The notes: a model not told the origin generated them from the sequence alone. DNA of 5,863 nt from Desulfobacterales bacterium (GCA_030066455.1 JASJBQ010000299.1:1-5863), one strand, 5' to 3'; shown: positions 1 through 5,554, counted from the first letter of the stretch. A program made the numbers and translations.

Positions 1-648
1 TTCATCCAGGGCGTTCAGGGACGCTCCCCCATGGAGGTCGGCCTGGCCATGCTGGCCCTCAGCCTGGGGTGGTCGCTGGGCTCCATCGCCCTGGGTCAGT
101 TCATCGACCGCGTCGGCCGCAAGACCACCGCGATTGCCGGCGCGGTGGCGCTCCTGGCGGGGAGTGTCGCGACCCTGACCCTGGGGCCGGCGACGTCGAC
201 CTTCGCGCTCTTTGCCGTCTTTTTCGTGATCGGCATCGGTATGGGGTGGGTGTCGCTCTCCACCTTACTGGTGGTGCAGTCCTGCGTCGCGCCGCAGGAC
301 CTGGGCGTGGCCACGTCTTCGAACCAGTTTGCCCGCACCCTGGGCGGGGCCGTGGGGGTGGGGATCGGCGGCAGCTTTTTTACCCCGCGGTTGGCCCGGC
401 TAACGGATGTACTCCAGGCTTCCGGCGGGGAAGGGCACTGGTCGGCAAGCCTCGCCGAGGGGGGCCGCGGGACGATCGAAAGCCTGCTGCAGCCGGAAGT
501 GCAGGCCGCCATGCCCATGGCCCTGCGCCGCATGGTGCAGTCGGCCGTCCAGGACGGGGTCGCCGACGTATTCCTGACGGTGATCGTGGCGGCGGGGCTT
601 TGTCTTCTGACCTGCCTGTTGCTGCCGGCGGAGCAGAAAAATGCATAG
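1..648 (+). CDS. MFS drug exporter, DHA2-type (C-terminal part; 5' end outside window)
   Basis: The frame is open from base 1 to the TAG at 646-648, so the gene enters from the left; the ATG at 31 lies inside the protein and is probably not the start. About 215 residues are visible. Counting from the Met at 31, hydrophobic segments lie at roughly 1-21, 32-52, 56-82, 103-118 and 178-198. A major-facilitator motif A copy, GQFIDRVGRK, is at 22-31 and is followed by the TSSNQFARTLGGAVGVGIGG stretch typical of late helices in DHA2 (14-helix) drug:H+ antiporters. The protein would sit in the inner membrane and export drugs or amphiphilic compounds by proton antiport. The substrate cannot be read from this half. 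It lies upstream of a MATE exporter on the same strand. The family call is firm and the substrate is unknown. Confidence 0.9.
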   Translation, partial: FIQGVQGRSPMEVGLAMLALSLGWSLGSIALGQFIDRVGRKTTAIAGAVALLAGSVATLTLGPATSTFALFAVFFVIGIGMGWVSLSTLLVVQSCVAPQDLGVATSSNQFARTLGGAVGVGIGGSFFTPRLARLTDVLQASGGEGHWSASLAEGGRGTIESLLQPEVQAAMPMALRRMVQSAVQDGVADVFLTVIVAAGLCLLTCLLLPAEQKNA

Positions 649-864
649 AGTCATCCAAACAGGACAGCCTGCGGCCCATGCCGGTACTCGCACCCGTTCG
701 AGAACATCGACGTCGCCGGCGACGCCTGTGGCTTCAAATGGGTTGCGGCCCTGGCCTCAACCGAAAGCTGCCATTTAGGGATCAGTCCTGCTCAGGGGAA
801 GCGAGCGGTTGGGAAACGTCTTGTGCATGGGCAGGACAAAGCCCAAACCGAGGAAAGCCCGTCG
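649..864 (+). other. Spacer between the two exporters with an open Cys-containing frame and a 14-bp palindrome
   Basis: This gap of about 216 nt holds no gene with a usable start. A perfect 14-bp palindrome (CGTCGCCGGCGACG) lies at 711-724 without a following T-run, so it is not a convincing terminator. The frame of the MATE gene is open all the way back to the exporter stop codon at 648. It reads as ordinary protein composition, with CGPCRYSHPFENIDV at about 670-714 and GFKWVAALASTESCHLG further on, and has four cysteines at codons 670, 679, 727 and 769. There is no ATG, GTG or TTG in that frame before 823, so it may be a relic or chance. No clear promoter for the MATE gene was seen. Confidence 0.3.
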
Positions 865-2220
865 ATGCCCAGCATAAAAGCCTACAACCGATTGTTCGCC
901 GTGAGTCTGCCCCTGGTGTTCTCCATGGCGGCGACCACGGTCATGGAGTTCACCGATCGGGTGTTTCTGGCCAACTACGCCGTAGAGGCCATTGCCGCGG
1001 CCCTGCCCGCCGGGATCGCGGCCTTCCTGGTGCTGACACTTTTCACGGGCGTTACCGGCTACCTGAATGTCTTCGTGGCCCAGTATATCGGGGCGGGCGA
1101 CTATCGACAGATCGGCCGCTGTCTGTGGCAGGGGATCTATTTTACCCTTCTCGCGGCCGTCATGCTGATCGGCATTTCCTTCGGGGCCGAGAAGATTTTC
1201 CAGTGGGGCGGGCACCCGCCCGAGGTCCAGGCGCTGGAGCGCGTCTATTTCCGGATTCTCTGTCTGGGCGGGGGCGTCAACGTGCTGGGGACTTGCCTGG
1301 CCGGCTTTTTCACCGGAAGGGGCGAAACCCGCCCGGTGCTTTTGATCAACTGCATCGGGATGGCGGTCAATATCCCCCTGGACTACGCGCTGATCAACGG
1401 CGTGTGGATCTTTCCCGAACTCGGCATTCGCGGTGCCGGCATCGCCACGGTATGCGCCTGGTCCGTGATCGCCCTGCTTTTTGCAGGCCTCATCTTCGAG
1501 CGCGGCCACGAGCGACGCTACGGGGTTATTTCCCAGCGCGCCTTCGATGCCGAACTGTTCGCGCGCATCATCCGCAAGGGCGGGCCGGCCGCGCTCCAGT
1601 TCACCCTGGACGTGCTGGCCTTCACGTTTTTCGTCTTCATGGTGGGCCGTCTGGGAAAGACCGAGCTGGCCGTGAGCAACATCGCCCTTTCGATCCAGTC
1701 CATCGCCTTCATGCCGGCCTTCGGGTTCTCGATGGGCCTGTCCACCCTCGTGGGCCAGGCGCTGGGCCGCAACGACGCGGCGGGCGCACGGCGCTTCACG
1801 CGGCAAACCATCCAGGTGCTGCTGACCTACACGCTGCTGCTGGGGGGGGTGTTCTTCATATATCCGCACGAGCTGCTCGGTCTTTTCGGCATGGGGGCCG
1901 TGGACAGCACGGCTCACTTGCAGTTGCTGGACCAGGGCGTGGGGGTCCTGCGGATCATGGCGCTCTTCATCGCCTTCGATGCGCTGTACTTTACCTTCAT
2001 CGGGACCTTGAAGGGGGCGGGCGACACGCGTTTCATCATGGGCAGCATCGGTCTGGCCACGCTGTTCGTGATGCTGATCCCGCTGACCGTCATCGTCAGT
2101 TTCACGGATTGGGGTCTCTACGCCTGCTGGATCAATCTGACCCTCTACGTGCTGACGCTCTTCGCGGTATCCTTCTGGCGCTACCGGCAGGGGCGCTGGC
2201 AGAAAATCCGCGTCATCTAA
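865..2220 (+). CDS. MATE family efflux transporter (NorM/DinF-like)
   Basis: This 451-residue polytopic inner-membrane protein matches the usual MATE length of about 440-460. It is expected to export drugs or organic cations by Na+ or H+ antiport. Two homologous six-helix halves are visible. The first begins with the SLPLVFSMAATTVMEFTDRVF stretch typical of MATE helix 1 and has FFTGRGETR and NIPLDYALI near the end of the half. The second begins around GGPAALQFTLDVLAF and carries LVGQALGRNDAAGA and GTLKGAGDTRF, the repeats of the first-half motifs. The ATG at 865 is chosen because GAGGAA lies about 9 nt upstream (850-855). A GTG at 823 in the same frame would add 14 polar residues with no good ribosome site. 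The stop is 16 nt from the end of the convergent AhpD-like gene. No lesions are seen. Confidence 0.94.
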   Translation: MPSIKAYNRLFAVSLPLVFSMAATTVMEFTDRVFLANYAVEAIAAALPAGIAAFLVLTLFTGVTGYLNVFVAQYIGAGDYRQIGRCLWQGIYFTLLAAVMLIGISFGAEKIFQWGGHPPEVQALERVYFRILCLGGGVNVLGTCLAGFFTGRGETRPVLLINCIGMAVNIPLDYALINGVWIFPELGIRGAGIATVCAWSVIALLFAGLIFERGHERRYGVISQRAFDAELFARIIRKGGPAALQFTLDVLAFTFFVFMVGRLGKTELAVSNIALSIQSIAFMPAFGFSMGLSTLVGQALGRNDAAGARRFTRQTIQVLLTYTLLLGGVFFIYPHELLGLFGMGAVDSTAHLQLLDQGVGVLRIMALFIAFDALYFTFIGTLKGAGDTRFIMGSIGLATLFVMLIPLTVIVSFTDWGLYACWINLTLYVLTLFAVSFWRYRQGRWQKIRVI

Positions 2221-2236
2221 CCGGCGGCCAGCCCAT

Positions 2237-2514
2237 CTATTCGTAGCCCATTTGTTCCCGGACCTGCCGGAACTGGGCCCGGATGCGTCCCGCCGCGACC
2301 CCCATCGCGATGGCCTGCACCGCACCGATCTCCTCGTCGGTCAAACCGTTTTCCTTGGCCACGCCAAAGAAATGCGCCATTCACGGGTAGCCGCCGATGA
2401 CAAAAGATGCCGCCAGTTGCACCATAACCGCGGTCTTAGCGGCCAGGATATCGCGCCGGCGGTCGTGGCGGCGAAAAAGGTTTCGTAAGCCTGTTTCTGT
2501 TCGCGTGACAGCAT
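2237..2514 (-). CDS. Small AhpD/carboxymuconolactone decarboxylase-like protein, candidate selenoprotein (also frameshifted)
   Basis: ATG 2514-2512 follows an ideal AAGGAG (2525-2520, 5-nt spacing) and begins MLSREQKQAYETFFAATTAG. One base is then missing around 2457-2452. In the next frame the protein continues DILAAKTAVMVQLAASFVIG, then GYP, then TGA at 2383-2381, then 47 more codons starting MAHFFGVAKENGLTDEEIG and ending QVREQMGYE at the TAG (2239-2237). With the frame restored this is about 92 residues, the normal size of short CMD-domain proteins. These have a helix with a CxxC motif after the LxAKT...LA segment, and act as thiol peroxidase or alkylhydroperoxidase-like enzymes. The UGA falls on the second Cys of that motif (GGYP-UGA-MAH), while the first Cys is Gly. 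Selenocysteine insertion is the favoured reading, helped by a hairpin directly downstream. The alternative is a decaying gene in which TGC or TGT became TGA. The substrate is unknown. Confidence 0.75.
2350..2372 (-). promoter_or_regulatory. Candidate bacterial SECIS element downstream of in-frame UGA
   Basis: On the - strand, UUUCUUUGGC (2372-2363) pairs with GCCAAGGAAA (2359-2350) in ten continuous pairs, one of them G-U, closing a GUG loop at 2362-2360. The loop starts 18 nt after the UGA at 2383-2381 and its first base is G. This matches the general description of bacterial SECIS elements: a short hairpin immediately 3' of the UGA, apical loop roughly 16-37 nt away, and a G in the first two loop positions, recognised by SelB. 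The hairpin also encodes sensible protein sequence (FFGVAKEN), as a bacterial SECIS must. Folding energy was not computed. Confidence 0.5.
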
Positions 2515-2592
2515 GGTTTCTCCTTCCCTTGCCCCCGCTCTCCGTCCCGCAGATGCGGGCCATCGTGGCGGGCGGTTTGCCGGAGGTTGCTT

Positions 2593-2630
2593 TTGATCGT
2601 TACTTACGATTAATAGCTTTAAATAATCGT
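2593..2630. promoter_or_regulatory. AT-rich dyad, probable promoter/operator
   Basis: ACGATTA (2606-2612) and TAATCGT (2624-2630) form a perfect 7-bp inverted repeat around an 11-nt centre. A third half-site, ATCGT, lies at 2596-2600 and pairs as an inverted repeat with ACGAT at 2606-2610. This geometry is typical of a dimeric repressor or activator site. On the + strand TTGATC (2593-2598) and TTTAAA (2618-2623) could act as weak -35/-10 boxes with a long 19-nt spacer. On the - strand TGGACA followed by ATTAAT is a weak alternative. No specific regulator can be named. Confidence 0.4.
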
Positions 2631-2683
2631 GTCCAAAGAATTGTTCCGATGCCAGTCATCGGCCCAGGCGATAGGAGGCCATC

Positions 2684-2764
2684 ATGATCTGGCATGCCGA
2701 AAAATGGTGCTCCCCCCTGCTCGGGCATTTCATGGCGCTGGCGGAAGAAATCATCGCGGTTTGA
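2684..2764 (+). CDS. Mini-ORF (26 codons), possible leader peptide
   Basis: ATG at 2684 lies 5 nt after a perfect AGGAGG (2673-2678), the strongest ribosome site in the window, and the frame ends at TGA 2762-2764. The peptide starts MIWHAEKWCSPLLGHF and ends EEIIAV. It holds two Trp, two His and one Cys and looks amphipathic. Downstream of the stop the same frame becomes Arg/Pro/Leu-rich and unlike protein, so it does not look like a longer gene with a single stop. It lies about 54 nt after the AT-rich dyad and about 180 nt before the DHOD-like gene. A leader peptide, a free small protein or a chance ORF are all possible. No family was recognised. Confidence 0.3.
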   Translation: MIWHAEKWCSPLLGHFMALAEEIIAV

Positions 2765-2787
2765 ATTTTCCGGCGGCATCAGGCCTT

Positions 2788-2801
2788 GCGGCCCGGGCCG
2801 C
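2788..2801. repeat. 14-bp perfect palindrome
   Basis: GCGGCCCGGGCCGC is self-complementary over 14 bases. It has no loop and no T-run after it, so it is not a normal intrinsic terminator. It may be a protein site or a by-product of GC-rich sequence. Confidence 0.4.
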
Positions 2802-2850
2802 GGTCATTATTGTTAACAGTATCTGCAGTGCGTCCGGGTACTCCGGGCTG

Positions 2851-2890
2851 ACGGCCCCTTTATATCATTCCGCCGCATCCAAAGGGCCGT
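2851..2890 (+). repeat. Imperfect inverted repeat in the leader of the DHOD-like gene
   Basis: ACGGCCCCTTT (2851-2861) pairs with AAAGGGCCGT (2881-2890) with a single bulged C, leaving a 19-nt loop. The structure lies about 55 nt before the DHOD-like start codon. The bases after it (GACGATAATCCCACC) contain no U-tract, so it is not a classical terminator; a structured 5' leader or a protein site is more likely. Confidence 0.35.
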
Positions 2891-2915
2891 GACGATAATC
2901 CCACCCATCTAGCGT

Positions 2916-2928
2916 GGCCGGTACGGCC
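2916..2928 (+). repeat. Short hairpin just upstream of the DHOD-like ribosome site
   Basis: GGCCG (2916-2920) and CGGCC (2924-2928) pair around GTA. The hairpin ends 4 nt before GAGGAG at 2933-2938. It could modulate access to the ribosome site, but GC-rich DNA makes such short pairs common. Confidence 0.25.
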
Positions 2929-2944
2929 GGCCGAGGAGAAAAAC

Positions 2945-3940
2945 ATGGACATCAGCACAACGTATTTGGGCCTGAAGCTCAACAGTCCGCTAATCGCCGG
3001 CAGTTCAGGGTTGACCGGATCGGTCGCCAAGATCAAAGCCATGGCCGAGCACGGCGCCGGGGCGGTTGTCCTCAAATCGCTCTTCGAGGAGGAGATCTAC
3101 TTCGAGCACGAGGATGTCCTCAAGGAGGCCGAGGCCGACGGGGTCGATCTGGACCAGTTCGACTACTACGATTATCATCTCAAAGGCCAGAAGCTCGACC
3201 GCTACGTGAACCTGATCGCGGAGGCCAAACAGGCGGTGGACATCCCCGTTATCGCCAGCATCAACTGCCTCTACTCCCACGAGTGGACCGTTTTCGCCCG
3301 TCGGCTGGAGACGGCCGGCGCCGATGCCTTCGAGCTGAACATGTTCTTTCTGCCTTCGGACTTCCAACGCTCGGCCCGCGAACAGGAAGCCGCCTATTTC
3401 AAGATCATCGAGAAAGTCATGGCCACCGTATCGATTCCGGTGTCGCTCAAGATCAGCTACTACTTTTCCAACCTGGGCCCGATGATCCAGCGCCTGTCGC
3501 AAACGGGCGTCAAAGGCATCGTCCTGTTCAACCGTTTCTTCAGCCCGGATATCGACATCGACAACTTCAACGTCAAACCCTCTTTCGTCTTCAGCAGCCC
3601 GGCGGAGCTGGCGGTCTCCCTGCGCTGGGTGGCCATCATGGCCCAGAAGGTGGACTGCGACCTGGCCGCCTCCACCGGCGTGCACAATGGCGCGGCCCTC
3701 ATCAAGCAGCTCCTGGCCGGGGCCCGGGCCGTCCAGACGGCCTCAAGCCTTTACAAGAACGGGCCGGCACACGTCGCGACCATGATCGATGCCCTGAAAA
3801 GCTGGATGCAGAAGCACGGCTTCGACAGCCTCGACGATTTTCGCGGCCGCATGAGCCAGGAGGCGACCACCAATCCGGCCATCTACGAACGCGCGCAGTT
3901 CATGCGTTATTTCGGGGGGGACAAGGAGGAGGTTACCTGA
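2945..3940 (+). CDS. Dihydroorotate dehydrogenase-like flavoprotein
   Basis: This 331-residue TIM-barrel protein of the PyrD superfamily is likely cytosolic and FMN-binding. It opens with MDISTTYLGLKLNSPLIAGS, the usual start of class 1 DHODs, and has the FMN-contact region GAGAVVLKS (Lys44), the strand VIASIN (102-107), PVSLKIS (Lys169) and a phosphate-loop-like STGVHNG at 243-249 followed by a GARAVQ strand. Where class 1 enzymes carry NxSCPN with the catalytic Cys, this protein reads NMFFLPSD (132-139), so the catalytic cysteine is absent and true dihydroorotate oxidation is doubtful. It therefore belongs with the DHOD-like proteins of anaerobes whose substrate is not established. ATG 2945 follows GAGGAG at 2933-2938 with good spacing. 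The stop overlaps a mini-ORF start, and the HMG-CoA lyase follows, so the pair is likely an operon. Confidence 0.92.
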   Translation: MDISTTYLGLKLNSPLIAGSSGLTGSVAKIKAMAEHGAGAVVLKSLFEEEIYFEHEDVLKEAEADGVDLDQFDYYDYHLKGQKLDRYVNLIAEAKQAVDIPVIASINCLYSHEWTVFARRLETAGADAFELNMFFLPSDFQRSAREQEAAYFKIIEKVMATVSIPVSLKISYYFSNLGPMIQRLSQTGVKGIVLFNRFFSPDIDIDNFNVKPSFVFSSPAELAVSLRWVAIMAQKVDCDLAASTGVHNGAALIKQLLAGARAVQTASSLYKNGPAHVATMIDALKSWMQKHGFDSLDDFRGRMSQEATTNPAIYERAQFMRYFGGDKEEVT

Positions 3941-4026
3941 TGGCGGCCGGGACTTCTCTCCGCCGTATCGCGGCCATTGCAGGGCCTGGCGCCGTGGTCC
4001 CCGATTCGTTGGGGGACGCATGCTGA
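3940..4026 (+). CDS. Bridging mini-ORF (28 codons) between the DHOD-like and HMG-CoA lyase genes
   Basis: The DHOD-like stop TGA (3938-3940) shares its A with ATG 3940-3942, preceded by a strong AAGGAGGAGG (3923-3932). The frame runs 28 codons, starting MAAGTSLRRIAAIAG and ending SLGDAC, and stops at TGA 4024-4026. That stop lies 1 nt beyond the start codon of the lyase (ATGCTGA, 4020-4026). The lyase itself has only a weak GGGGGA (4011-4016). The simplest reading is a coupling ORF that delivers terminating ribosomes to the lyase start. The peptide matches no family I know, and the open frame could be chance in GC-rich DNA. Confidence 0.35.
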   Translation: MAAGTSLRRIAAIAGPGAVVPDSLGDAC

Positions 4027-4961
4027 AAATCGTCGAAGTCGGCCCGCGGGATGGGCTCCAGAACGAAACCGCCACCATCCCCACGGACGCCAAGGTGGCC
4101 TTCGTGGATGCCCTTTCCGCCAGCGGGTTGAGCGAAATTGAAGCCGGCGCCTTTGTCGCGCCCCGCCGTGTGCCGCAGCTTGCCGACGCCGATGAAGTCT
4201 TCCGCCGCATGGCGCGCCGTGAAAATGTCGTCTATTCCGCCCTGGTGCCCAATGGGCAGGGACTCGATCGCGCCCTCGCCGCCGGGGTCGGCAAGATTGC
4301 CGTTTTTACGGCCGTCAGCGAGACATTCAACCACCGCAACATCAACACGTCGCTGGCCGGCTCGCTACGGCGGTTCCAGCCGGTGATCCGGCGCGCCCGG
4401 GAAAACGCTCTCCCGGTGCGGGGCTATCTCTCGGCGGCCTTCTGGTGCGCCTTCGAAGGACGAATCCCGCCGGAGGCCACCATCGCGGTGGCGGAAAAAC
4501 TCATCGACCTGGGCGTCGGCGAGGTGGCCATCTCCGACACCATCGGCAAGGCGACGCCGGCGCAGGTCGCGCGTCTCCTCGACGGCCTTCTTCCCAGGGT
4601 CCCGGCCGCAAACATTGCCGTTCACTTTCACGACACCTACGGCCGGGGCGTGGCAAACGTGCTGAAATCCTGTGAGTACGGTATCCGAATTATCGATGCC
4701 AGTGTTGGTGGGCTCGGCGGATGTCCCTTTGCGCCGGGGGCTACGGGCAACGTGGCCACCGAAGCGGTGGTCGCCGCCCTGAGCGCCCAGGGGATTGGCA
4801 CGGGGGTCGACCCTGAAAAACTCGGGTGCGCCCGGCAACGCCTCGATCCCTTTCTGCGTTCAGCGCGTCGTCCTCCACCCGCAGCCGACCTGCTGGCCTG
4901 CGCCGCCTGCGAGCATGTCGCCGACGGGGACTGCTGCGGCCGCAAAGCGGCGACGGGATGA
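4020..4961 (+). CDS. mvaB: Hydroxymethylglutaryl-CoA lyase
   Basis: This 313-residue DRE-TIM metallolyase is expected to split 3-hydroxy-3-methylglutaryl-CoA into acetoacetate and acetyl-CoA, the last step of leucine degradation and of ketone-body formation. Visible features are the N-terminal KIVEVGPRDGLQNE with the catalytic Arg10-Asp11, the metal-binding HFHDTYG (His202, His204), and the signature GGLGGCPFAPGATGNVATE with Cys235 and Asn244, spaced as in the characterised enzymes. SETFNHRNIN and GYLSAAFWCAFEG are also family-like. ATG 4020 is right because the conserved VEVGPRDG starts four residues in and no other in-frame start lies nearby. The ribosome site is weak, so coupling to the upstream ORFs is likely. 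The C-terminal tail (about 291-313) is unusual: Cys294, Cys297, Cys305 and Cys306 in a short hydrophilic segment. A related acyl-CoA lyase with another substrate is the main alternative. Confidence 0.92.
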   Translation: MLKIVEVGPRDGLQNETATIPTDAKVAFVDALSASGLSEIEAGAFVAPRRVPQLADADEVFRRMARRENVVYSALVPNGQGLDRALAAGVGKIAVFTAVSETFNHRNINTSLAGSLRRFQPVIRRARENALPVRGYLSAAFWCAFEGRIPPEATIAVAEKLIDLGVGEVAISDTIGKATPAQVARLLDGLLPRVPAANIAVHFHDTYGRGVANVLKSCEYGIRIIDASVGGLGGCPFAPGATGNVATEAVVAALSAQGIGTGVDPEKLGCARQRLDPFLRSARRPPPAADLLACAACEHVADGDCCGRKAATG

Positions 4962-4988
4962 GCCCGGCACCTGCGTCGGCCCTCGGCG

Positions 4989-5003
4989 GGCTTGCTTCAA
5001 GCC
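4989..5003 (+). terminator. Hairpin after mvaB, weak terminator candidate
   Basis: GGCTTG (4989-4994) pairs perfectly with CAAGCC (4998-5003) around CTT, 28 nt after the lyase stop. The following bases (GATAGGTGATTAAAACT) lack a U-run, so intrinsic termination would be poor at best. Its placement at the end of the operon is the main support. Confidence 0.3.
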
Positions 5004-5054
5004 GATAGGTGATTAAAACTATCCATAAGAATCACAGGACGCTTCCAACAATGA

Positions 5055-5507
5055 ATGATTCTCATGCCCGTTCACTACACCATTAAAAACCGTCTTGTCG
5101 AGTTCAAGCTAAGCGGCGCCATCTCCGTCGATACGCTTCAGAAAGCCTGTTATCGAGCCATTTTGAACCCGGCCTTCGAATCCCCCATGAGGGCCATTAT
5201 CGATATATCCCACGCGTCGTCGGGTTCAACTTCCCCTGATATCAAAAACCAGGCGGCCATTCTGCGATCGATTAAAGCGCACCTGTACAAGAAATGGGCG
5301 ATTCTGGCCCGGCCGGGATCGCTCAATTTCGGTCTGGCGCGCATGCTTGCATCCTATATCGGTCGGGACGACATCGAAACCTGTGTCTTTGCCGATCGAC
5401 CCCAGGCCTATCGCTGGCTGTTCGACGCCGCTACAGGCGACAAAGCGGCAAACCGTTGCGCATTCCCGCCTCTTTCGGAGTTCAGGGGCTGGCGGCCCTA
5501 TCCCTGA
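5055..5507 (+). CDS. Small STAS/SpoIIAA-like domain protein
   Basis: The protein has about 150 residues. The alternating pattern HYTIKNRLVEFKLSGAISVD, then RAIIDISHASS, a helix around QAAILRSIKA, WAILARPGS and a C-terminal RPQAYRWLFDA is the beta-alpha layout of SpoIIAA/STAS-like proteins, which usually bind partner proteins or lipids in the cytosol. The closing helix DRPQAYRWL resembles that of many such small bacterial proteins. No phosphorylatable DSSG-type motif is evident, so classical anti-anti-sigma activity is not supported. The start is uncertain: ATG 5055 or ATG 5064 (MPVHYTI) are both possible, and neither has a good ribosome site; AGGA at 5036-5039 is closest to an ATG at 5051 that opens an 11-codon frame overlapping this start. 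The assignment rests on fold pattern, not on a firm family match. Confidence 0.6.
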   Translation: MILMPVHYTIKNRLVEFKLSGAISVDTLQKACYRAILNPAFESPMRAIIDISHASSGSTSPDIKNQAAILRSIKAHLYKKWAILARPGSLNFGLARMLASYIGRDDIETCVFADRPQAYRWLFDAATGDKAANRCAFPPLSEFRGWRPYP

Positions 5508-5554
5508 TCCGCTTCGCGCGCCCCGAACGGCCAAAGGCGCTTCAACCAAACCCA

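Larger units (their letters stand above)
2515..2944. other. Intergenic control region between the AhpD-like gene and the DHOD-like operon
   Basis: This 430-nt gap lies between two divergently transcribed units and contains no long convincing gene. From left to right it holds the AhpD-like ribosome site (2525-2520, - strand), an AT-rich block with a dyad (2593-2630), a mini-ORF with AGGAGG (2684-2764), a GC palindrome (2788-2801), TGTTAACA (2811-2818), a long imperfect hairpin (2851-2890) and a GGCCG/CGGCC hairpin (2916-2928) just before the DHOD-like ribosome site GAGGAG (2933-2938). The AT-rich block stands out against the GC-rich surroundings and is the best place for promoters in either direction. 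Confidence 0.5.

Noticed and set aside
646..648. TAG of the MFS gene as a read-through or pyrrolysine codon, since the frame stays open into the MATE gene
   Set aside because: A fused MFS-MATE protein has no family precedent that I know of, the MFS C-terminus ends naturally, and the MATE gene has its own ribosome site.
711..724. 14-bp palindrome CGTCGCCGGCGACG as a terminator of the MFS gene
   Set aside because: No loop and no T-run; GC-rich palindromes of this size are easily found by chance.
69..2246. Open frame of 725 codons across both exporters
   Set aside because: It is Arg/Gly/Pro-rich, has no domain logic, and runs out of frame over two clear transporter genes; a GC-rich shadow.
775..2325. 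Long - strand open frame (516 codons)
   Set aside because: It is antisense to the MATE gene with His/Gln/Gly/Arg-rich composition and no family features.
2381..2563. 60-codon - strand frame ending at the UGA as a stand-alone gene
   Set aside because: Its first part is Arg-rich noise overlapping the better start at 2514, and the family homology continues past the UGA.
3005..3685. 226-codon - strand frame
   Set aside because: Antisense shadow of the DHOD-like gene, Val/Asp/Leu-rich with no ribosome site or motif.
2914..4026. 370-codon + strand frame over the DHOD-like gene
   Set aside because: It is a low-complexity Arg/Gly/Pro-rich shadow; only its last 28 codons (3940-4026) have an independent ribosome site and were kept as a mini-ORF.
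5051..5086. 11-codon ORF starting at ATG 5051
   Set aside because: Too short, no protein character; it overlaps the STAS-like start and probably reflects start-site ambiguity.
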